From JBOHHR01 sp050740975 (lineage in GTDB: Bacteria; Pseudomonadota; Gammaproteobacteria; JBOHHR01), in assembly GCA_050740975.1 (NCBI GenBank), contig JBOIEE010000071.1:1-5055 (forward strand): a stretch of 5,055 nucleotides of DNA, in the 5' to 3' direction. Under the pieces are notes generated by a model that made no database searches, was not told the DNA's origin, and saw nothing but the letters and a program-made list of their open reading frames with translations. The translations under genes and the position numbers were made by a program. Each line of letters opens with the position of its first letter. Position 1 is the stretch's first letter. Positions 1 through 4,740 of the stretch are shown here, in pieces.

Positions 1-2
1 TG

Positions 3-95
3 GCGCAGAAGATGCGCGAACTCACCCGCAACGTGCGCTTGGTCTTCGACTACCTGCGGATGACAAAAAACACGTGCGCCCCTACCTATGCTTGA
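3..95 (+). CDS. 3' end of an unrecognised protein (partial)
   Basis: An open frame enters from the left edge and ends at TGA 93-95, giving about 30 residues. The readable tail includes MRELTRNVRLVFDYLRM followed by a short polar end with one Cys. The stretch RELTRNVRLVFDYL looks like an amphipathic helix rich in Arg and Leu, as expected of the end of a soluble protein, but I do not recognise the family. An internal ATG at position 12 lies within the frame. Because the frame is open to the edge, this is more likely the tail of a longer gene than a 27-residue gene. The next gene on the same strand starts about 165 bp later, so co-transcription is possible but not shown. Confidence 0.45.
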   Translation, partial: AQKMRELTRNVRLVFDYLRMTKNTCAPTYA

Positions 96-144
96 CTGGG
101 CGGGCGGAGAACAAATTTGCCTTGCCACCTGCCACTGGCTGAAT

Positions 145-166
145 CCGAAAGCAGTTCGGTTCTGCT
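145..166 (+). other. Two mutually exclusive small hairpins in the gap before the DUF2914 gene
   Basis: The 96-261 gap holds no gene I can support. Within it, CCGAA (145-149) can pair with TTCGG (155-159), while AGCAG (150-154) can pair with CTGCT (162-166). The stems interleave, so only one can form at a time. No T-run follows, so it is not a clear terminator for the upstream gene. The stems are only 5 bp and may be chance. Confidence 0.2.
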
Positions 167-261
167 AGTCAAGCAACTACTCCTCGCGGGCGTTGTTTTT
201 GGATTACGCAACAGCAGCACCCCCTCGGTGTGGCTTGATAATTCCCGCTGCTTAGCACAAC

Positions 262-1230
262 ATGGACCTTACCACACACCCAACCCTGTCAACGAGCGAA
301 ATGGTAGAGCGCAAGAAAGCCCTGAAGATCAAAATCTCGATGCAAAGCCCGAAAACACCGGCTAGGGCTGAATTGCGGAAACAAGAGCCGCGACTGATTT
401 TAACTGCTTTTGTAGGCCTCGCATTGGGACTCGGCAGCGTTCTGGCTTGGTGGGGATTTAGTGGCGGCGCCGGGACAAACGGACAAGGAAAAGAGGTGGT
501 TCCACTGGATGCGCCGCTGATCCTGGAAAAGCCTGTGACCAGCCCTAGCACAGCCTCAAACATTGAGGACCCCTCCGCTTCCTCCCCCACCGAAAAAGCC
601 GTGTCCGAACGCATACCTGAGCGTGAATTTACCCAAGCACAAGCTGAAACGGTACCCCTGGGCCGCGTTGCCCCGTCCCAAACCGCCCCCACACCAATCC
701 AGGCAGTTCCTATGGCAGAAGAAATCGTTGCCAACGCTGAGCGTGGAGCCATGGCACGGGCAGCAACAGAACCGCAACAAGTGCCAGACAATCCGCTGCC
801 TGTGCCTGAACCACAGGCAGCTTCCAAAAAACTTACCGCCGTGGCGCCACCGCACAGCTCCAAGCAATCGGCCACTACGCCGCGCACAAGCGATTCTGCC
901 CATGTCCCTCGAGCCTTGTTCACCGGCGCGATCAAGGGTGGAGAGCCGACGGACGCGGAGGGGCCAGTCATTCTTTCCCGCGGAAAGAGCGGTAAGTCTC
1001 TTTACTTTTTCACCGAGTTGCGCGGTTTGAAGGGCAAGACGGTAACCCATCGCTGGGAATATCAAGGCCAGACCATGCTTACGATCCCGTTTAAGATCGG
1101 CAGCGACCGCTGGCGGGTCTATTCAAACAAAAGCTTGCCGACCAAAATGACCGGCCCCTGGCGGGTGATTGTCGCCGATTCCACCGGCGCAGTGCTAGCG
1201 GCGAAAGAATTTCACTATCAAAAACGCTAA
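262..1230 (+). CDS. Single-pass membrane protein with C-terminal DUF2914 domain
   Basis: The 322-residue protein has three parts. Residues 1-43 are basic and cytoplasmic-looking (RKKALKIKI). Residues about 44-66 form one transmembrane helix (LILTAFVGLALGLGSVLAWW). Residues about 70-215 are a Pro/Ala/Ser/Thr/Glu-rich low-complexity linker. Residues about 216-320 match my memory of the DUF2914 domain, with RALFTGAIKGGEP, LYFFTELRGLKGKTVTHRW and DRWRVYSNKSL...TGPWRV. DUF2914 is a proteobacterial domain of unknown function, usually a small beta-rich module at the C-terminus of membrane proteins. The topology predicts the domain in the periplasm (inference). The start is uncertain: ATG 262 has no visible Shine-Dalgarno, and ATG 301 (MVERKKALK, 309 residues) has only a weak GAGCGA upstream but resembles the short basic N-termini of relatives. 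The gene converges on moaB, and their stop codons overlap. Confidence 0.85.
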   Translation: MDLTTHPTLSTSEMVERKKALKIKISMQSPKTPARAELRKQEPRLILTAFVGLALGLGSVLAWWGFSGGAGTNGQGKEVVPLDAPLILEKPVTSPSTASNIEDPSASSPTEKAVSERIPEREFTQAQAETVPLGRVAPSQTAPTPIQAVPMAEEIVANAERGAMARAATEPQQVPDNPLPVPEPQAASKKLTAVAPPHSSKQSATTPRTSDSAHVPRALFTGAIKGGEPTDAEGPVILSRGKSGKSLYFFTELRGLKGKTVTHRWEYQGQTMLTIPFKIGSDRWRVYSNKSLPTKMTGPWRVIVADSTGAVLAAKEFHYQKR

Positions 1231-1787
1231 GCGCTTTCGACGTCTAAGCGATTTTTTTCCGCTAAGCGGGGAATGAGCTCTGCGAGGTTACAGGGACGGG
1301 TACGGTAGTCCAACAGATGCCGGATTATCGCATCCCATGCCAGAGCGCAAGCGCCTGAGGAACCGGGTAGGGAAAACAAATAGCTTCCGTTTGCAACCCC
1401 GGCAAGCGCGCGCGACTGGACCGTGGACGTCCTAATCTTCGGGTAAGACAAGCTTCTGAACAGCTCGCCGAAGCCGTTTATGGTCTTGTCGAACAGAGGC
1501 ATGACTGCCTCCGGGGTGCCGTCTCGCCCGGTTACCCCGGTTCCTCCCGTAATCAAAACTACCTGGATTTGAGGATCTGCGATCCATCCCGAAACCACCG
1601 CCCGAATTTGGTAGATGTCATCCGCCACGATGCGCTTTGCGGCACAGTGGTGGCCCGCCTCGCGCAGGCGCGTTTGCAATAACCTGCCCGATATGTCCGT
1701 CTCTTCATTGCGGGTATCAGACACCGTCAGCACGGCGATATTTAACGCAAGGAATTCGCGTGCACTGTCTAAGGTAGCTTCGCTCAT
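1227..1787 (-). CDS. moaB: MoaB/MogA-family molybdenum cofactor biosynthesis protein
   Basis: The 186-residue protein belongs to the MoaB/MogA family. MogA-type members adenylylate molybdopterin before molybdenum insertion; E. coli MoaB is a related cytoplasmic protein whose exact activity is less certain. Motifs in order are VSDTR (22-26), the molybdopterin-binding loop LITGGTGVTGRDGTPEA (78-94), GFGELFR (105-111) and LPGSSGAC (140-147). Length is close to E. coli MoaB (about 170 residues), with a slightly longer tail. The frame stays open upstream to 1889, but that extension (CWMVLGSYILLCYQRSR) is unlike the family and covers the divergent hslR start. I chose ATG 1787 because MSEATLDSAREFLALNIAVL gives the normal short lead into the first strand. 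A weak GGAG lies about 14 nt upstream. No other cofactor gene is nearby. The 3' end overlaps the convergent DUF2914 gene by 4 bases. Confidence 0.92.
   Translation of the reverse strand: MSEATLDSAREFLALNIAVLTVSDTRNEETDISGRLLQTRLREAGHHCAAKRIVADDIYQIRAVVSGWIADPQIQVVLITGGTGVTGRDGTPEAVMPLFDKTINGFGELFRSLSYPKIRTSTVQSRALAGVANGSYLFSLPGSSGACALAWDAIIRHLLDYRTRPCNLAELIPRLAEKNRLDVESA
1232..1258 (+). terminator. Candidate intrinsic terminator of the DUF2914 gene, inside the 3' end of moaB
   Basis: CGCTT (1232-1236) pairs with AAGCG (1246-1250) across a 9-nt loop, followed by one A and seven T residues (1252-1258). It begins two bases after the DUF2914 stop codon, the usual place for a factor-independent terminator. 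The stem is short (5 bp), so strength is doubtful. On the opposite strand the same stem is followed, after a 7-nt gap, by five T residues (1220-1224), so it might act weakly in both directions. It lies within the last codons of moaB. Confidence 0.45.
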
Positions 1788-1862
1788 TACCGGATTCCGG
1801 CTCCGTTGATAGCATAGTAGGATATAGGAACCCAAGACCATCCAACAAGCTTGCGTATTCTT

Positions 1863-2258
1863 ATGAGCCCAGCTCTGGTGCTGCAACAATTACGGCTGGA
1901 TAAGTGGCTGTGGGCCGTACGCTTCTTTAAGACCAGGGCCCTAGCCGCCGATGCCGTTAAGGGTGGGAAGGTGTCGGTCAACGGCGCGCGCGCCAAACCA
2001 TCGAAAAACATACAGCCGGGCGATGTGCTTCGGCTACGGCGCGGCGCTTTCGAGTACGAGCTCACGGTCCTGGGCGTGTCGGCACAGCGGGTGTCGGCGA
2101 CGACCGTTTCCGGACTGTACCGGGAACATCCGCACAGCGTGGCGCGTCGGGAGTCCGTAGCGGAGCAACTGCGCGCCGCGGCGGCCGGCAAGCCCGGTCC
2201 CCCGACAAAACGCGCTCGGCGCCAAATTGTGCGCTTTACCCAAAAGCGCGCGAATTAA
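1863..2258 (+). CDS. hslR: Hsp15-type heat-shock protein, S4 RNA-binding domain
   Basis: The 131-residue protein matches Hsp15 (HslR; E. coli 133 residues). In E. coli, Hsp15 binds free 50S subunits carrying stalled nascent chain-tRNA and helps return them to translation. An S4 domain fills residues about 10-70, beginning RLDKWLWAVRFFKTR and containing the GGKVSVNGARAKPSKNIQPGDVLRL turn typical of the fold. The C-terminal tail is very basic (GPPTKRARRQIVRFTQKR), as in the family, and probably adds RNA contacts. The frame can extend four codons to a TTG at 1851, but ATG 1863 is the better start. No clear Shine-Dalgarno is seen. It is divergent from moaB across 75 bp and overlaps the convergent galU by 23 bp. 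A heat-shock (sigma-32) promoter might be expected, but I could not identify one. Confidence 0.92.
   Translation: MSPALVLQQLRLDKWLWAVRFFKTRALAADAVKGGKVSVNGARAKPSKNIQPGDVLRLRRGAFEYELTVLGVSAQRVSATTVSGLYREHPHSVARRESVAEQLRAAAAGKPGPPTKRARRQIVRFTQKRAN
2231..2249. terminator. Hairpin inside the hslR/galU overlap, possible bidirectional terminator
   Basis: GCGCTTT (2231-2237) and AAAGCGC (2243-2249) form a perfect 7-bp stem around the 5-nt loop ACCCA. On the + strand RNA the stem can extend by four more pairs using G-U wobbles (2227-2230 with 2250-2253). It contains the galU stop codon (2236-2238) and the last codons of hslR. No strong T-run follows on either strand, so it may be an attenuating or RNA-end-protecting hairpin rather than a classical intrinsic terminator. 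Confidence 0.4.
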
Positions 2259-3174
2259 CTGCCGGTTCTTCGTCGAAGGACTCGTTTAACGAAGGAAACT
2301 CTCGGATAAACCGGCGAAGATAGGCTGCGAAATCATCTTTGAGCTCCGGGTGCTTTAGGGCGTATTCCACGGTCGCTTGCAGATATCCCAGCTTCGACCC
2401 ACAATCGTAGCGCTTGCCCTCGAATTCCAAGGCGAGGATTTCCTTACGCCTAAGCAAGGCGGCGATGCCATCAGTAAGCTGGATCTCTCCCCCCGCCCCG
2501 CGCTCGGTGGTTTGGAGTAGATCCATAATCCCAGGAGGCAGAATGTAGCGGCCGACAACCGCGAGATTGGACGGTGCTTTATCCGGGGCCGGTTTCTCGA
2601 CGATGCTGCGTATGCGGCTTAAGTTTTTTTCTATGGGCTGCACCTCGACGATCCCATACTTATCCGTGTCTTCAGGCGGTACCGGCTCGACCGCGATGAC
2701 GCCGCAATTGTGCCTGTCGTAGACCTCCACCATTTGGGCGAGGCAGCCCTTACCGCCGCCGTCGATCAGATCGTCCGCTAATAACACGGCGAATGGTTCG
2801 TTTCCGACCACGGGCTTGGCGCACAAAACCGCGTGGCCCAAACCCAGCGCTTCGTGCTGACGTATATACACACATGAGATCGAGGGTGGCAAAACGTTGC
2901 GAATCTCCTCAAGCAGTCTCCGTTTGCCCTTTCTTTCTAATTCCGCTTCCAGCTCATAGGCCTTGTCGAAGTGATCGGGTATCGAACGCTTGTTGCGCCC
3001 GGTGATGAATATCAACTCGGTGATCCCGGCTTCTTCGGCTTCTTCCGCGGCATACTGGATCAAAGGCTTGTCCACGATAGGCAACATTTCTTTGGGATTC
3101 GCCTTGGTCGCGGGTAGAAACCGTGTCCCTAAACCCGCTACCGGGAAAACGGCTTTCTTGATCGGACTGCTCAT
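2236..3174 (-). CDS. galU: UTP-glucose-1-phosphate uridylyltransferase
   Basis: The 312-residue enzyme makes UDP-glucose and pyrophosphate from UTP and glucose-1-phosphate in the cytoplasm. UDP-glucose feeds LPS and exopolysaccharide synthesis, the Leloir pathway and often trehalose or glycogen synthesis. The bacterial GalU signature is complete. It has the nucleotide loop GLGTRFLPATK (14-24) with PKEMLPIVDKPLIQY (27-41), RQHEALGLGHAV (105-116), the metal-binding LLADD (131-135), the VEKP sugar site (192-195), GRYIL (208-212), GGEIQLTD (228-235) and YDCGSKLGYLQA (256-267). Length is slightly above the usual 290-300 because of an acidic tail (SFDEEPAVNSRAFG). Start ATG 3174 sits at the normal position before the first strand (KKAVFPVAG). 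An AAAGGAG Shine-Dalgarno (3189-3195) lies upstream but at a long 14-nt spacing. It is divergent from the ceramidase-like gene, and its stop lies inside hslR. Confidence 0.96.
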   Translation of the reverse strand: MSSPIKKAVFPVAGLGTRFLPATKANPKEMLPIVDKPLIQYAAEEAEEAGITELIFITGRNKRSIPDHFDKAYELEAELERKGKRRLLEEIRNVLPPSISCVYIRQHEALGLGHAVLCAKPVVGNEPFAVLLADDLIDGGGKGCLAQMVEVYDRHNCGVIAVEPVPPEDTDKYGIVEVQPIEKNLSRIRSIVEKPAPDKAPSNLAVVGRYILPPGIMDLLQTTERGAGGEIQLTDGIAALLRRKEILALEFEGKRYDCGSKLGYLQATVEYALKHPELKDDFAAYLRRFIREFPSLNESFDEEPAVNSRAFG

Positions 3175-3221
3175 CTCTGTTTTACCTACTCCTTTCCTGC
3201 TATGGGACCGTGCAAGGTCGC

Positions 3222-3250
3222 TTAGCGTCTAAAACGGCTCACGTTATACT
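3222..3250 (+). promoter_or_regulatory. Possible sigma-70 promoter for the ceramidase-like gene
   Basis: TATACT at 3245-3250 matches the -10 consensus at five of six positions. The hexamer 17 bp upstream is TTAGCG (3222-3227), a poor -35 match. Transcription would start near 3257, giving about a 70-nt leader. The reverse strand also reads TATAAC at 3243-3248, so the same AT core could serve galU in the other direction, with no good -35 there either. Confidence 0.35.
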
Positions 3251-3256
3251 GAAATA

Positions 3257-3283
3257 GTACCCAGAAAGCTGTGACCGGGGTAC
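3257..3283. repeat. Inverted repeat in the galU/ceramidase divergent region
   Basis: GTACCC (3257-3262) and GGGTAC (3278-3283) are perfect inverted 6-mers separated by 15 bp. They start at the predicted transcription start of the + strand promoter. The repeat could be a 5'-leader stem or a two-half-site operator with centres about 21 bp apart (two helical turns). The arms are short, so chance is possible. Confidence 0.35.
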
Positions 3284-3325
3284 GAAAACGAGGCTTGCGG
3301 GCATCGCACAAGGCGATTGGGGCGC

Positions 3326-4126
3326 ATGGACAAACCGTTTAACAGTAAAACCGCTATCACGTTGGGTGGCCTTATCGCCACCGCCGTCTTGGCTACTATC
3401 GGGGTGCTGCTTCTATTAGACCCTATTCCACAAGATCCTTCCTATCACGCGTTTGCCGACCAACGACAACTATTCGGTGTGCCCCGGTTTGGGGACGTCG
3501 TGAGCAACTCTGCTTTCCTGTTGGTGGCTATTTTGGGCCTCAGCACCGTGTACCGCGCCCACTCGATCAATCGGGCAGGTGATTCCGTTTCGTTGCACCC
3601 GTACAGCGTGTTTTTCGCCGCTGTCGGACTGGTTGGCGCCGGTTCGGCTTATTACCACTATTACCCAGACAATGAACGCTTGGTCTGGGACCGACTTCCG
3701 ATGACAATTGCTTTCATGTCCCTATTTTCATTGATCATTAGCGAGCGCATCCACCCCGTGATTGGCACCTACTGGGCGCTGCCCGCCCTCATCATGCTGG
3801 GCATGGCCTCGGTCTTTTACTGGCACTTCAGCGAACGCGCCGGCGCCGGTGATCTGCGCTTCTACGGCTTAGTGCAGTTCTACCCCCCGCTTGCCATCCC
3901 GGTAATCTGTGCCCTTTCCCCACATCGAACCGGGTTAAATTCGGGTTACCTCATCGGTCTGTTTTTTTGCTATGTCCTTGCGAAAGCCTTTGAGCATTTG
4001 GATCACGAAGTCTACGCGCTCACGTGCGGATTTATCAGCGGCCACACGCTCAAACACCTGTCCGCCGCGCTCGGCTGTTGTTTTGTGCTGGCGGCGCTTA
4101 AGCGAACGCAACGCGCTCAGCCTTGA
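3326..4126 (+). CDS. Ceramidase-like (CREST superfamily) seven-helix membrane hydrolase
   Basis: The 266-residue integral membrane protein has about seven hydrophobic segments (near 11-31, 58-76, 94-110, 125-139, 148-165, 185-217, 246-258). It resembles the alkaline ceramidase/PAQR/Per1 (CREST) superfamily of metal-dependent membrane hydrolases. Residues matching the human ACER3 zinc site are present with identical spacing: Ser107 and His111 (GSAYYH), Asp122 eleven residues on (WDRLPM), and His240 and His244 (SGHTLKHL). An early YHAFADQR...GDVVSNSAF block (40-64) also fits bacterial relatives. The predicted activity is amide hydrolysis on a membrane lipid. The substrate is unknown, since most such bacteria are not known to make sphingolipids. 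ATG 3326 is chosen with GGGGC just upstream; a TTG at 3317 would add three residues. It is divergent from galU. Its stop abuts that of the next gene directly. Confidence 0.82.
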   Translation: MDKPFNSKTAITLGGLIATAVLATIGVLLLLDPIPQDPSYHAFADQRQLFGVPRFGDVVSNSAFLLVAILGLSTVYRAHSINRAGDSVSLHPYSVFFAAVGLVGAGSAYYHYYPDNERLVWDRLPMTIAFMSLFSLIISERIHPVIGTYWALPALIMLGMASVFYWHFSERAGAGDLRFYGLVQFYPPLAIPVICALSPHRTGLNSGYLIGLFFCYVLAKAFEHLDHEVYALTCGFISGHTLKHLSAALGCCFVLAALKRTQRAQP

Positions 4127-4549
4127 TCATTCGCTCTTGGCGGCACCCGAAACCTTAACCCGATAGGCCAGGCGCCCCGGACATCCGCCGCCGGAATTAT
4201 CTATGGCCGCGCTCACCACCACCATTCCCGGCTCGGTGATAGGCTGGGCTAATGTGCCCTTAACCTGCAGTCCTAAAGCTTTGTCCTCTGTACTGATCTG
4301 AACAGGCTGCCCGTTGACCTTAACCACCAAGGTGGACGCGTTTACCTCTTTTGAGGTCATAAACGAAAATTCCGAAAAGGAAGCGACTTCCGATTCACGT
4401 TCCGGTGCAAGCCCGCTAAACGTGGGGGCTTGGCAAACAAAGCTCTCAGGGGGTTTACCGCCGCCACCATAGGGGTAGGCCATGGGCGCACATCCCAATC
4501 CCACGACCAACGCGCCAACAAAGGCGATATTTCGCTGCTCTAGCTTCAT
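4127..4549 (-). CDS. Exported small protein with probable Ig-like fold, function unknown
   Basis: The 140-residue protein begins with a signal-like segment (short charged KLEQR, then IAFVGALVVGLGCAPMA). Cys20 follows Leu-Gly, a marginal lipobox, so it could be a lipoprotein; otherwise signal peptidase I could cut near PMA-YP (after 24). A Gly/Pro-rich linker (YPYGGGGKPPE) follows. The rest, about residues 38-135, looks all-beta: EFSFMTSKEVNASTLVVKVNG resembles bacterial Ig-like (Big_5/SbsA-type) strands, an inference from pattern only. Cys39 and Cys123 could form a disulphide. I do not recognise a named family. Two ATGs lie in tandem. I prefer 4549 because the AGGAGG at 4556-4561 is 6 nt from it and only 3 nt from ATG 4552. 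It lies downstream of the prepilin-like gene on the same strand, 180 bp away, which suggests a surface role but does not prove linkage. Confidence 0.7.
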   Translation of the reverse strand: MKLEQRNIAFVGALVVGLGCAPMAYPYGGGGKPPESFVCQAPTFSGLAPERESEVASFSEFSFMTSKEVNASTLVVKVNGQPVQISTEDKALGLQVKGTLAQPITEPGMVVVSAAIDNSGGGCPGRLAYRVKVSGAAKSE

Positions 4550-4555
4550 CATTGG

Positions 4556-4561
4556 CCTCCT
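4556..4561 (-). promoter_or_regulatory. Strong Shine-Dalgarno of the exported Ig-like protein
   Basis: The reverse strand reads AGGAGG here, a perfect core Shine-Dalgarno. It lies 3 nt before ATG 4552 and 6 nt before ATG 4549, favouring the second ATG. It is the strongest ribosome site beside a gene start in the window, which suggests high translation. Confidence 0.7.
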
Positions 4562-4567
4562 CGAATT

Positions 4568-4597
4568 CTATATTATGGACACCAATTCTCCGCTCAT
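4568..4597 (-). CDS. Possible 9-residue leader peptide upstream of the Ig-like protein
   Basis: On the reverse strand an ATG at 4597 opens a nine-codon frame, MSGELVSII, ending at TAG (4568-4570), 15 nt before the next gene's first ATG. It is preceded at ideal 8-nt spacing by GGGGAGGA (4606-4613). The combination of a strong ribosome site and a tiny frame fits a translated leader, but no run of identical codons hints at a regulatory amino acid. Chance is quite possible in a purine-rich stretch. Confidence 0.25.
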   Translation of the reverse strand: MSGELVSII

Positions 4598-4713
4598 GCG
4601 GCTTATCCTCCCCTTTTCTGCATCGTCCGGGGGAGAGGAGTCTCCTTCGGGAGTCTAAGCTTTTGTCGCTTGTGAGTCGAGCGGCTTGATAGAAGCGGCG
4701 GGTGGGTGGGAGT

Positions 4714-4740
4714 CGTGCGGTGCATGAAATGCACCCTACG
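4714..4740. repeat. Short palindromic repeat at the 3' end of the prepilin-like gene
   Basis: GGTGCAT (4719-4725) and ATGCACC (4729-4735) form a perfect 7-bp stem with a GAA loop. Outer arms CGT (4714-4716) and ACG (4738-4740) also pair, with two poor positions between. On the reverse strand it reads CGTAGGGTGCAT..., and the TAG is the stop codon of the prepilin-like gene. From memory, sequences of the form TAGGGTGC...GCACC recur in many proteobacterial genomes between genes, so this is probably a REP-like or terminator-type dispersed palindrome. Confidence 0.55.

Noticed and set aside
96..261. Search for a tRNA or small RNA gene in the first gap
   Set aside because: No cloverleaf, no convincing promoter-terminator pair; a GATAAT at 237-242 has no -35 partner.
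117..365. An 82-codon + strand frame starting with TTG before the DUF2914 gene
   Set aside because: No ribosome site, no recognisable sequence, and it overlaps about 100 bases of the DUF2914 gene in another frame.
252..971. A 239-codon open frame on the - strand antisense to the DUF2914 gene
   Set aside because: Its sequence has no recognisable domain and low-complexity Gly/Ser/Ala stretches mirroring the opposite Pro/Ala-rich linker. Such linkers favour long antisense frames; the + strand frame has a membrane helix and a known domain.
556..1065. Two further shadow frames (556-1065 on - and 563-1030 on +) within the DUF2914 gene
   Set aside because: Both lie inside the low-complexity linker and early DUF2914 codons and have implausible compositions.
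1788..1889. 34-codon N-terminal extension of moaB
   Set aside because: Depends on a TTG start, is unlike MoaB N-termini, and would cover the start of the divergent hslR.
4590..4601. CCGC-TCAT-GCGG mini-hairpin upstream of the Ig-like gene
   Set aside because: Four base pairs is too small to claim a regulatory structure, though it overlaps the start of the possible leader ORF.
4642..4653. CTCC-TTCG-GGAG hairpin between the prepilin-like and Ig-like genes
   Set aside because: Only a 4-bp stem with no T-run, so not supportable as a terminator.
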